The notes under the pieces were generated by a model. It worked only from the letters and a program-made list of their open reading frames with translations. It was not told the DNA's origin and did not search any database. From an uncultured Erysipelotrichaceae bacterium (GTDB taxonomy: Bacteria > Bacillota_I > Bacilli_A > RF39 > UBA660), in contig CACXEZ010000118.1 of the NCBI GenBank assembly GCA_902766815.1, positions 1 through 18,745 of the forward strand: 18,745 bases of DNA. The letters are read 5' to 3'. A program made the position numbers and the translations under genes. Shown piece by piece: positions 6,625-14,000 of this stretch (positions are counted from its first letter, which is position 1; every line of letters begins with the position of its first letter).

Positions 6625-7617
6625 ATGGACTTAAATTTTAAAAATGAAAAATATAAAGAAAAAGCAATAGAAATAGCTAAGAAAAGTTCAGTAAACATAA
6701 AAAAAACATTAGAAAATGAAGATGCTTTTCTTGTTTTAATACATGGTATTTCAAAAGATGATTTAAGCAACTTATGCGAAAAAATATCCAAATATTATAA
6801 TATATCCATAGAACAAGCATACGAAATAACTCAAAATAATAAAATTAAGGAAATTGAGTTATTGCCCTTAGCATACGAAATTTTATCGCAAGGGAAACAC
6901 TTAGGCAATACTATAAATCCAAACACCACACTAAATACAAGTAGCTGGATAAGTCACTCCCTTTATACTGCTCTATTATCCTCTGAATTAGCAGAAATGA
7001 TAGGTATAGATTCGAATTTTGCATTCAACTATGGCTTATTACATGATTATGGAAGAAAATATACTCATAATTTTAATCATGTAATAAGAGGCTTTGAAGA
7101 ATTAATAAACCTAGGCTTAGAAGAAGAAGCAAAGGGATGCTTAACACATTCATTTATCAATGGAGGAAGATATTGCGATAATGAAACAGTAGCAGAAGGT
7201 TTCTATATCGATGAATTAGGAAAGGAAAGATTTCTAACAAACAAAAAACCAGATGATATATCTGATGTATTAAGTAAAAGTAACTATACAGAATATGATA
7301 ACATATTAAACATTACTGATCTAATGGCAACTTCTAAAGGTATAGTAGCTCCTAAAATGAGAATTGATGATATTGCTACAAGAAGAAAAAATATAGATGC
7401 CTCATTAAACAGAAAGTATTTTCTAGCTTCATTTTCTAATCTACTATTAGATACTTTAAAGAAAATAGAAACAAATATTCCACTTTCTAATATTAATGAA
7501 AAAGCTCTTAATCTAGAAGAGATAAAAAAACACTTTGAATTAGTATCCGATGTTTTCTTTTATATTTATCAAGATGAAAAAAGAGATACACTAAAAAAGA
7601 AGAAAATACTAAATTGA
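6625..7617 (+). CDS. HD-domain hydrolase
   Basis: A soluble 330-residue protein. An N-terminal helical region (1-100, no recognised domain) precedes an HD domain: H111 in WISHSLYTA, H140-D141 in LLHDYGRKYTH, further histidines H148, H152 and H175, and D232 in NITDLMA. The HD pair plus flanking His and Asp indicate a metal-dependent phosphohydrolase; SWISHSLYTALLSSELAEMI followed by GLLHDYGR resembles HD proteins acting on nucleotides, but the substrate is unknown. ATG 6625 is preferred to ATG 6619 because AAAGGA (6611-6616) is 8 bases from 6625 but only 2 from 6619. TGA ends it, and a hairpin follows directly, so TGA is a real stop here. It is not closely similar to the smaller HD protein at 4120. 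Confidence 0.72.
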   Translation: MDLNFKNEKYKEKAIEIAKKSSVNIKKTLENEDAFLVLIHGISKDDLSNLCEKISKYYNISIEQAYEITQNNKIKEIELLPLAYEILSQGKHLGNTINPNTTLNTSSWISHSLYTALLSSELAEMIGIDSNFAFNYGLLHDYGRKYTHNFNHVIRGFEELINLGLEEEAKGCLTHSFINGGRYCDNETVAEGFYIDELGKERFLTNKKPDDISDVLSKSNYTEYDNILNITDLMATSKGIVAPKMRIDDIATRRKNIDASLNRKYFLASFSNLLLDTLKKIETNIPLSNINEKALNLEEIKKHFELVSDVFFYIYQDEKRDTLKKKKILN

Positions 7618-7628
7618 AGTGTTTTTTT
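7603..7628. terminator. bidirectional terminator between convergent genes
   Basis: AAAATACT (7603-7610) pairs with AGTGTTTT (7618-7625) with one G-T wobble, followed by a seven-T run on the plus strand. Read on the minus strand the same hairpin ends in TTTTC. The stop codons of the HD gene (plus) and the HExxH gene (minus) flank its loop and right arm, so one hairpin serves both. Confidence 0.65.
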
Positions 7629-8529
7629 ATTTATAATTACAATTTTGATTAAAAGTAGTAATAATATTCAATATTTTTTGAACCAATTGTTTCATTTTAG
7701 TGATGATACCATTTCGAAAAAACTTTTGGTCAGAAAATTTCTCTTCTAATTTCATAAGTTCTAACAAATATTGATTGAGTTGATAATAACTCTTCTTATC
7801 CCCCGTAATATGATCAAACCATCCCTCTATATCTTCTACATCTCCAGAAAGTCTTAAATTATTTAAAGTAGCTAGAAAAGTCTTATTATCCAAAATTGAT
7901 TTCATTAAAGTATTCTCTAAATAATAAGCCTGAGAAGTATATTGACTTCCTGTTTCATGATTCAAAGAATAAATAGTAGTATTTAAATTAACATGATTAG
8001 GATCACTATAACACTTAATAATATTAATAATTTCTTCAGTTTGATTTGTATTTAAAATTTCTTCTAAAATATAAGAATCATCTTTCTTAATAGGACTTAA
8101 ATCAGGAAGAGAGTACCTAGCATAAGTAAGACCTGTTCTTAAAGATAAAACATGTTCATCAATTAACATTTCTTTTTGATAAGAATTTACAGCATGATTA
8201 AACTCGTGAACCAAATTATCCATAAGTTGCACTAAAGAAACATTTTGATAATTTTGAATAACAATATATTTTACGGTAATAATTTTATCTTTCTCATAAT
8301 GAGGAATACTAGTATAAAAAGCATAAGTAGTAGAACTAATCTCTTCACTAATCATAATTCTAACATTAGAAAAAGTATTAATAATCAGATTTTCTTTATA
8401 AATAGAGTATTTTGTAACAAAAGCTGGAATAATTAAATAAAGTAAATGCTTAATATTATCATCATATCCATACTTATCACTTATCTCATTGACCAAAGGA
8501 ATATATTTGTCTACTAATCTAGAATCCAT
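7627..8529 (-). CDS. unrecognised HExxH protein, putative zinc peptidase
   Basis: A 300-residue protein without signal peptide. HEFNH (108-112) in DNLVHEFNHAVN is an HExxH zinc motif, followed by EMLIDEHVLSLRTGL (120-134), where an acidic residue (E120 or E125) could be a further ligand. The rest matches no family I know. The C-terminus is hydrophobic and basic, with no clear transmembrane helix. ATG 8529 has GGTGAT upstream on the minus strand. It lies convergent to the HD gene and downstream of sspI, separated by the sspI terminator and a 60-base AT-rich spacer that probably holds its promoter. Like the protein at 5141 it is a cytosolic HExxH protein, but outside the motif I see no clear similarity. 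It may be a peptidase or a metal-binding protein of other function. Confidence 0.6.
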   Translation of the reverse strand: MDSRLVDKYIPLVNEISDKYGYDDNIKHLLYLIIPAFVTKYSIYKENLIINTFSNVRIMISEEISSTTYAFYTSIPHYEKDKIITVKYIVIQNYQNVSLVQLMDNLVHEFNHAVNSYQKEMLIDEHVLSLRTGLTYARYSLPDLSPIKKDDSYILEEILNTNQTEEIINIIKCYSDPNHVNLNTTIYSLNHETGSQYTSQAYYLENTLMKSILDNKTFLATLNNLRLSGDVEDIEGWFDHITGDKKSYYQLNQYLLELMKLEEKFSDQKFFRNGIITKMKQLVQKILNIITTFNQNCNYK

Positions 8530-8591
8530 CTATCATCACCTATTGTAAGTATAACAAAAATAAGAAAATAAATCATCCTCTTTTTGTAAAT

Positions 8592-8621
8592 AAAAAGGAA
8601 CTCTAACTAGTAAGTCCCTTT
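8592..8621 (-). terminator. terminator of sspI
   Basis: On the minus strand AAAGGGACT pairs with AGTTCCTTT (one G-T wobble) around about ten bases and is followed by TTTATT. The stem overlaps the TAG stop of sspI. Confidence 0.65.
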
Positions 8622-8815
8622 CTAATATTAGATAAAATTGTGTTTTTAATCTCGTCGTCTGAATTCTTCCACATTAATTCAAATAAAACCCCAAGGCCAA
8701 TCAAAGGATCTTCATCCCCTGATTCAATAGAAGAAGCAATAGATTTTTCAATATCCTCTACAGTATCTTCTTTAAAATTATTAATAATATACTTCCTAAC
8801 ATCAATATTATCCAT
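8603..8815 (-). CDS. sspI: small acid-soluble spore protein, SspI family
   Basis: A 70-residue acidic protein. The text MDNIDVRKYIINNFKE, then IEKSIASSIESGDEDPLIGL and GVLFELMWKNSDDEIK, matches the Bacillus SspI pattern of N-terminal MDLNLRxAVIxNV, DAIQSGEE and LPGLGVLFEVIW. SspI is a minor spore-core protein made in the forespore; its exact function is not established. ATG 8815 is chosen because GGTGAT lies just upstream; an in-frame TTG at 8827 would include the RBS in the coding region. It stands alone, between the end of rnhC and its own terminator, with a candidate forespore promoter at 8829-8859. The closeness of the GLGVLFE-W-N core makes this assignment strong; its presence implies a spore-forming lineage. 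Confidence 0.88.
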   Translation of the reverse strand: MDNIDVRKYIINNFKEDTVEDIEKSIASSIESGDEDPLIGLGVLFELMWKNSDDEIKNTILSNIRKGLTS

Positions 8816-8828
8816 CCGTATCACCAAT

Positions 8829-8859
8829 TATAGTATAAGGAATTTTATAAAAAATATAC
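8829..8859 (-). promoter_or_regulatory. candidate sigma-G promoter of sspI
   Basis: Reading the minus strand, GTATA (8859-8855) and TATACTATA (8837-8829) are separated by 17 bases. The sigma-G consensus is roughly GnATA and CATAnnnTA with 17-18 spacing, so the -10 matches at all positions except its first base. The -35 overlaps the rnhC stop codon. A weakness is the very short leader it would give, since the sspI RBS begins only about 4 bases after the -10. The two arms also form a 10-base inverted repeat, so part of the match may reflect a hairpin instead. Confidence 0.45.
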
Positions 8860-9797
8860 TATAAATTAGATAATATTCTTTCTGTATTTTTAAAATTCAG
8901 TTTAGCAATTTCATTTAACTTATTCTTACCATATTTTTTTACAATCTGAGTAGCAACTTCATCTACACTTGGATTAGCCCCTTTAGGTAAAATCATTCCC
9001 AATTCATGAGATAACTTATCCATCTCTTTCAAAAAGATATATCTACTAATCAAAGAAGAACAAGCCACTGATAAGCATTGATCTTCTGCTTTGGTTAAAA
9101 AGAAGATATCCATAACTTTTTTAGTAGATTGATATATGTGACTAAAATAACTTTTTGGGGGTTCAAACTGATCAACAACAATATAATCATAAGAATATCC
9201 TTTAGATTTCATCTTATATAAAACTTTATTATGCAATATAGCCTTCATCTGATTCATATTCATATGTTTCATCTTATAGTTATTATATTCTAAATTGTTT
9301 AAAATAAAGGTATGATAAGGAATTTTTTTAATGATTTCTGGAACTACTTTTAATATTTGTTCATCAGTCATTTTCTTAGAGTCCTTTACCCTTAAATCAA
9401 GTAAGAAATCTATATTTTCCTTTGATACATAAGAAGCCGTAACAACAATAGGTCCAAAATAATCCCCAGTACCAACTTCATCAGAACCAATAGAATTAAT
9501 ACGAATTGGTAACACTTTAGTTGCGGTTTCCTTTTTCTCCTTATTTCTACTATCTGTAGTAATTGCTTTACCTGAATTAATTTTTTCAGTTTCTATCCAA
9601 AATTCAGAAGCAAGATCCGCATCATGCCCTTGAAATACAACCTTACCAGATTCATACATAGTAACAACTGTATCACCATCCTGAGCCTGAAATACTACAT
9701 AAGGAGGAGTCTTTTCACGTTTTAAATCAAAAAAATATTCCTCCATCTGTTCTTTAGTTTTATCAGATATCTTTAAAGTAATTGTAGTCTGCTGCAT
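8859..9797 (-). CDS. rnhC: ribonuclease HIII
   Basis: RNase HIII cuts the RNA strand of RNA-DNA hybrids, acting in replication, R-loop removal and primer or ribonucleotide repair. The 312-residue protein has the N-terminal substrate-binding TBP-like domain (1-90) and the catalytic domain with GSDEVGTGDYFGP (104-116; D106, E107), IVVDQFEPP (D209) and AEDQ (D239), matching the four acidic residues of family members; the spacing of the last two (30) agrees with characterised enzymes. ATG 9797 is preferred over GTG 9806, which overlaps the GAGGTGAT ribosome binding site; the string GAGGTGATTATAATG is identical to that before polC. It is divergent from cvpA, as in Bacillus, sharing a short palindromic promoter region. 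Confidence 0.93.
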   Translation of the reverse strand: MQQTTITLKISDKTKEQMEEYFFDLKREKTPPYVVFQAQDGDTVVTMYESGKVVFQGHDADLASEFWIETEKINSGKAITTDSRNKEKKETATKVLPIRINSIGSDEVGTGDYFGPIVVTASYVSKENIDFLLDLRVKDSKKMTDEQILKVVPEIIKKIPYHTFILNNLEYNNYKMKHMNMNQMKAILHNKVLYKMKSKGYSYDYIVVDQFEPPKSYFSHIYQSTKKVMDIFFLTKAEDQCLSVACSSLISRYIFLKEMDKLSHELGMILPKGANPSVDEVATQIVKKYGKNKLNEIAKLNFKNTERILSNL

Positions 9798-9829
9798 TAT
9801 AATCACCTCTTAATTCAATATTTTATCAT

Positions 9830-9865
9830 AAATTTATTTATTTTTAAATAAATTTGTTATATAAT
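9830..9865. promoter_or_regulatory. divergent rnhC/cvpA promoter region with perfect palindrome
   Basis: AAATTTATTTA (9830-9840) and TAAATAAATTT (9845-9855) are perfect 11-base complements around TTTT, giving a 26-base palindrome. The -10 TATAAT of cvpA is at 9860-9865, and the palindrome occupies its -35 region; on the minus strand TATGAT at about 9830-9825 is a possible rnhC -10. It could be a regulator site for both genes or simply an AT-rich cruciform-prone sequence. No recognised operator. Confidence 0.5.
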
Positions 9866-9890
9866 AAAAATGAATGTTAGGAGGAAGTTA

Positions 9891-10649
9891 ATGAATATCA
9901 GTTTAGTAGATTTAATTATCATCATAGTCATTGCCTTAGGAGGTTTAGTTGGATTTAAAAATGGAGCAATCAAAGAAGGAACCAAATTTTTAGGACTATT
10001 TATAGTAATTATAATATCCTTTCTTTTAAAAGATAAATTAATGATAGCTCTTTATGAAAACTTACCATTCTTTAACTTTTTTGGCTTTATCAAAGGAATA
10101 GATGCAATCAATATCTTGTTTTATCAACTAGTATCATTTTTAATTATTTTTATAGCCCTAATGTTTTTATTAAAAGTCTTAGTAGTTCTTACTGGACTAG
10201 TAGAAGTATTAGTAAAAATGACAGTATTCTTAAGCCTCCCATCTAAAATACTAGGTTTAGTCGTTGGTGTCATTGAATTTTATGTATATATTTTCATCAT
10301 TTTATACATATTAAATATACCTATTTTTAATCTAAGTTATGTCAACGATTCTATGTTAGGAAATAAGATATTAAAAGAAACGCCAATATTATCACAATTA
10401 GTAGATGATACAGTATCCGTCTACAGTGATGTCTGGGAAATAGTAAAAAATAAAGATAATAAAGATAACAAAGAAATCAATAATCTTGTTTTAGCAACTT
10501 TACTAGATCATAAGTTAATTACTGTAGATAGTGCTAAAAAATTAGTAGAATCTAACAAAATAGTCATAAGCGATGAAACATTACTAGACAATTACAAAGA
10601 AAATAATAATTATTACAATGAATTAAAGGAGAGATATTATGGTAATTAA
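9891..10649 (+). CDS. cvpA: CvpA-family membrane protein
   Basis: CvpA proteins are inner membrane proteins named for colicin V export in E. coli; in Bacilli their role is unclear, though they are often linked to envelope functions. The 252 residues hold about four hydrophobic segments (roughly 5-22, 28-48, 78-103, 118-145), the typical start SLVDLIIIIVIALGGLVGFK followed by NGAIKEG, and a polar C-terminal tail rich in Lys, Asn and Asp. ATG 9891 is chosen because a perfect AGGAGG (9879-9884) is 6 bases ahead; the ATG at 9870 lies upstream of that site. It overlaps the thioredoxin start by 11 bases, so the two are co-translated. In Bacillus the homologue is next to rnhC and zapA. Confidence 0.85.
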   Translation: MNISLVDLIIIIVIALGGLVGFKNGAIKEGTKFLGLFIVIIISFLLKDKLMIALYENLPFFNFFGFIKGIDAINILFYQLVSFLIIFIALMFLLKVLVVLTGLVEVLVKMTVFLSLPSKILGLVVGVIEFYVYIFIILYILNIPIFNLSYVNDSMLGNKILKETPILSQLVDDTVSVYSDVWEIVKNKDNKDNKEINNLVLATLLDHKLITVDSAKKLVESNKIVISDETLLDNYKENNNYYNELKERYYGN

Positions 10650-10929
10650 TTATAATGGAGAAAATTTTAAAGAATTAACCAAAGAAAAGGTATTAGTAGA
10701 TTTCTATGCTAATTGGTGTGGGCCTTGCAAAATGTTATCCCCATTAGTAGAGAAGTTAAGTAAAGAGATTAAAGTAATAAAAGTAGATGTAGATAAATAT
10801 GAAAGTCTTTCTAGAGAATATGGTATCATGAGTATCCCATGTCTTATACTTTTCGAAAATAGTAAAGAGATAAAAAGAAATGTAGGATTCATAGAAGAAG
10901 AAAAATTAAGAGAATTTATTAAAGATTGA
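10639..10929 (+). CDS. trxA: thioredoxin
   Basis: A 96-residue cytosolic thiol-disulfide oxidoreductase, slightly shorter than E. coli thioredoxin. The active site is WCGPC (26-30) in VDFYANWCGPCK, the buried Asp counterpart is D21, and the cis-proline is P67 in MSIPCLILF. Most thioredoxins have Thr after this proline; here it is Cys68, a third cysteine near the active site. The RBS AAAGGAGAG lies within the end of cvpA, and the genes overlap by 11 bases. TGA is the stop; a terminator hairpin starts inside the last codons. The neighbourhood (rnhC, cvpA, thioredoxin) agrees with a reduced Bacillus-type order. Confidence 0.92.
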   Translation: MVINYNGENFKELTKEKVLVDFYANWCGPCKMLSPLVEKLSKEIKVIKVDVDKYESLSREYGIMSIPCLILFENSKEIKRNVGFIEEEKLREFIKD

Positions 10930-10944
10930 TAAGTTCTCTTTTTT
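10909..10944 (+). terminator. terminator of cvpA-trxA
   Basis: AGAGAATTTAT (10909-10919) pairs with ATAAGTTCTCT (10929-10939), 11 pairs with one G-T wobble around 9 bases, then a T run. The left arm encodes the last residues of thioredoxin. Confidence 0.8.
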
Positions 10945-10993
10945 AATAATTAACCCATAAAAAAATAATTGTAAACAAATACGAAAACTTAAA

Positions 10994-11027
10994 TTCACAT
11001 ACTAGTTTTTTTGTTATAATGAACTAG
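10994..11027 (+). promoter_or_regulatory. polC promoter with flanking inverted repeat
   Basis: TTCACA (10994-10999) and TATAAT (11015-11020) are separated by 15 bases; the short spacing is compensated by an extended -10 (TGT before TATAAT). CTAGTT (11002-11007) and AACTAG (11022-11027) form a 6-base inverted repeat centred on the -10, a possible operator or chance. The polC RBS GAGGTGAT follows at 11033-11040. Confidence 0.6.
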
Positions 11028-11044
11028 CAGTAGAGGTGATTATA

Positions 11045-14000
11045 ATGAAAAATAAAATAGAAGAATTCTTAAACACTATAGGAATCAATGAAGACTATAT
11101 GGAATACTTTAAAAACTGTTATGTAGAAAAAGTAATTATTAATAAAGAAACAAATAGATTCCATTTTATTTTTCATATAGATAAAATTCTTCCTATAAAT
11201 GTATACGATGATTTATTAAATTCACTACGTGATGCTTTTCATTATGACATAACCATAGAATTAATTTATGAAGATAATAACTATACAAACATAGAAGAAT
11301 ATATCGACAGATTGATCAAAGAATATTCTAAAGAAGAATTAAGATATGGTGTCTTTAAAGAAAGAAAAATAACAGTAGAAGAAAACAAAGTAAATTTTCC
11401 CGTATATAACAAAATAGAAGAGTTAAACATAAAAAATATCAAGAAAGATCTAGAAACAAAACTAAAAAAATATGGTTTTATAAATGTAGAAATAAATATC
11501 AAATTAGAATTAACAAGTGATAAAGAACTACTAGAACAAATTGAAAAAGAAAAACAAGTAACAACTATACCAACTTTTAAAGAAAAAAATGTATCTTCCG
11601 AAAAAACAACACAAACTCCAGAAAAAACATATTATCGACCTAAAAAAAGTACAGAAGTAACAGAAATAAAAAATTTATTATATGAAACAGAAAATATAAA
11701 TATTGAGATTCAAATATTTGGAATTGACTTATTTGAAGCCAAAAGTGGCTATAAAATATTTACCTTAAAAGTAACAGACTTCTCTGATAGTATGTATGCA
11801 AAGATATTCACCAAAGATGAAGAAGAATTCAAGAGATTAAAAGATTTACTTAAAGAAGGTAATTGGTATGCAATGTATGGAAGAGTAAAAGAAGATAATT
11901 TCTCTAACAATGAATTAGTATTTATGACAAGATTCAAAGATATCACTCCAATCGATGCCAAATTAGATTGGGTAAGGACAGATAAAAGTGAGGAAAAAAG
12001 AGTAGAATTACATGCTCACACGATGATGAGTCAAATGGATGGCGTTATGGATGAAATCAAATTAATCAAAACTGCTATCAAATGGGGCCATCGTGCAATT
12101 GCTATAACCGATCATGATGGCTGCCAAGCATTTCCACATGTCTTCAATGAAGTAACAGGATACAATAAAAAAGTTTTAGCTCCCTTTAAAGATAAGTTAA
12201 AAGAATTGAGTATTCAAAAGAAAGATAAAGAAGCATCAGAAGATGTATGTGGAGCAAAATTAATTGAAGAAGAAATGATCAAAGTAGAAAATGATATGAA
12301 AAATGCTCCAACCTTCAAAGCCTTATACGGAACAGAGTTAGAAATGTCTGATGACGTTCTTGATATTGTAGTAAATCCAACAGATGATGACATTTATTCA
12401 TCTACTTATGTTATCTTTGATACAGAAACAACCGGATTTAACCCAGGATTACATGATACCATGATCGAAATTGGAGCCGTCAAAATGAAAGATGGTGCTG
12501 TGATTGAAAACTTTGATGAACTGATTAATCCAGGAGTATTAATTGACTCAGAAATAACAGAATTAACTGGAATTACTAACAATATGGTTAAAGATTGTCC
12601 AAATGAAGAAGTTATAACCAAAAAATTCAAAAGCTGGATAGGAGATTTACCATTAGTAGCCCACAATGCAAAATTCGATAAAAATATGTTAGAAAGTGCT
12701 TATCACAAATATAATCTTGGTTCTTTAAATAATACCATACTAGATACTATGATTATCTCTCAAATCATCAACAAAGACTTAAAAAGACATAACTTAACTG
12801 CTTTAACAAAAAATTATGGTATTACCTTTGAAGAAAATGAAGGACAAGCATCAGGAAGTCATCACCATAGAGCGGACTATGATGCTGAATTTACAGGCTA
12901 TGTATTCTTTAAAATGTTAAAACAACTAGATAAAGACAAGATTAAGACCTTTAATGATTTAGCCGCTTTACCAACAGAGTTAGAAACCAATAAGTGGAGT
13001 CGTGAAAAGCATGTGAATATGATTGCTAAAAGTAGAGTAGGACTTAAAAATATGTTTAAACTAATTAGTTATGGCTCTACTAACTATTTAGTGAAAAGTG
13101 CAAGAGTGCCTAGACATTTGATCAATGAATTAAGAAGTGACTTACTAATAGGAAGTGGCTGTTACAATGGCGAAATATTTAATACAGCTCTAACTAGATG
13201 TGATGAAGATTTAGAAAAAACAATGCAATTTTACGATTACATAGAAGTACAACCTCCATCAAACTATGCACACCTAGTAGCAAGACACGATATCAATACA
13301 ATGGAAGAAGTAAAATATGCCATAGAAAAAATTGTAAAGTGTGCCAAAAAAGCAGGCAAATTAATTGTCGCAACAAGTGATGCCCATACCTTAAATAAAG
13401 AAGATAAAATTTATAGAGAAATTATCGTTCATCAAAATGTCCCTGGAAAAGGAAGACATCCATTAGCAAGATATTTAAATCTTGAAGGATATAATACAAT
13501 ACCAGATCAATATTTTAGAACAACAGACGAAATGTTAGAAGAATTTTCATTTTTAGGTAGTGACTTAGCTCATGAGATTGTAATTACAAATACTAACAAA
13601 ATAGCAGATTTATGTGGAGATTATGAAGTCATTATCGATACAGGAGGAATTCCCTTTTCTCCAAAAATTGACAAGTCGATCGAAACAGTAATTGACCTAG
13701 TTTATACAAAAGCAGAAAGTTGGTATGGGAATCCACTACCATTAAACATAGAAGAAAGAATTGCTAAAGAGTTATATGGAGATAGTGTTTTAGCTAGCAT
13801 CAAATATTTAATGAGAGAAAGTGGTATAGAAGAAGGAGAGAAATTTGAGAAAGAGGCTTCCCAAAGATTACATGATACCATCTTTAAAGGGGACGATGAA
13901 GTAAGAAGAGTAGTTGCTGAAAAAATAAAAAAAACAAGTGATCAAGAATTATCGGAAAGTGATCTGAAAAAAATGGTATCCAAAGACTTAGGGGGTATTA

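Noticed and set aside
7600..7700. UGA read as Trp (Mollicutes code 4)
   Set aside because: The HD gene, trxA and the nucleosidase end in TGA within or beside terminator hairpins, and Trp is regularly TGG, so TGA is a stop.
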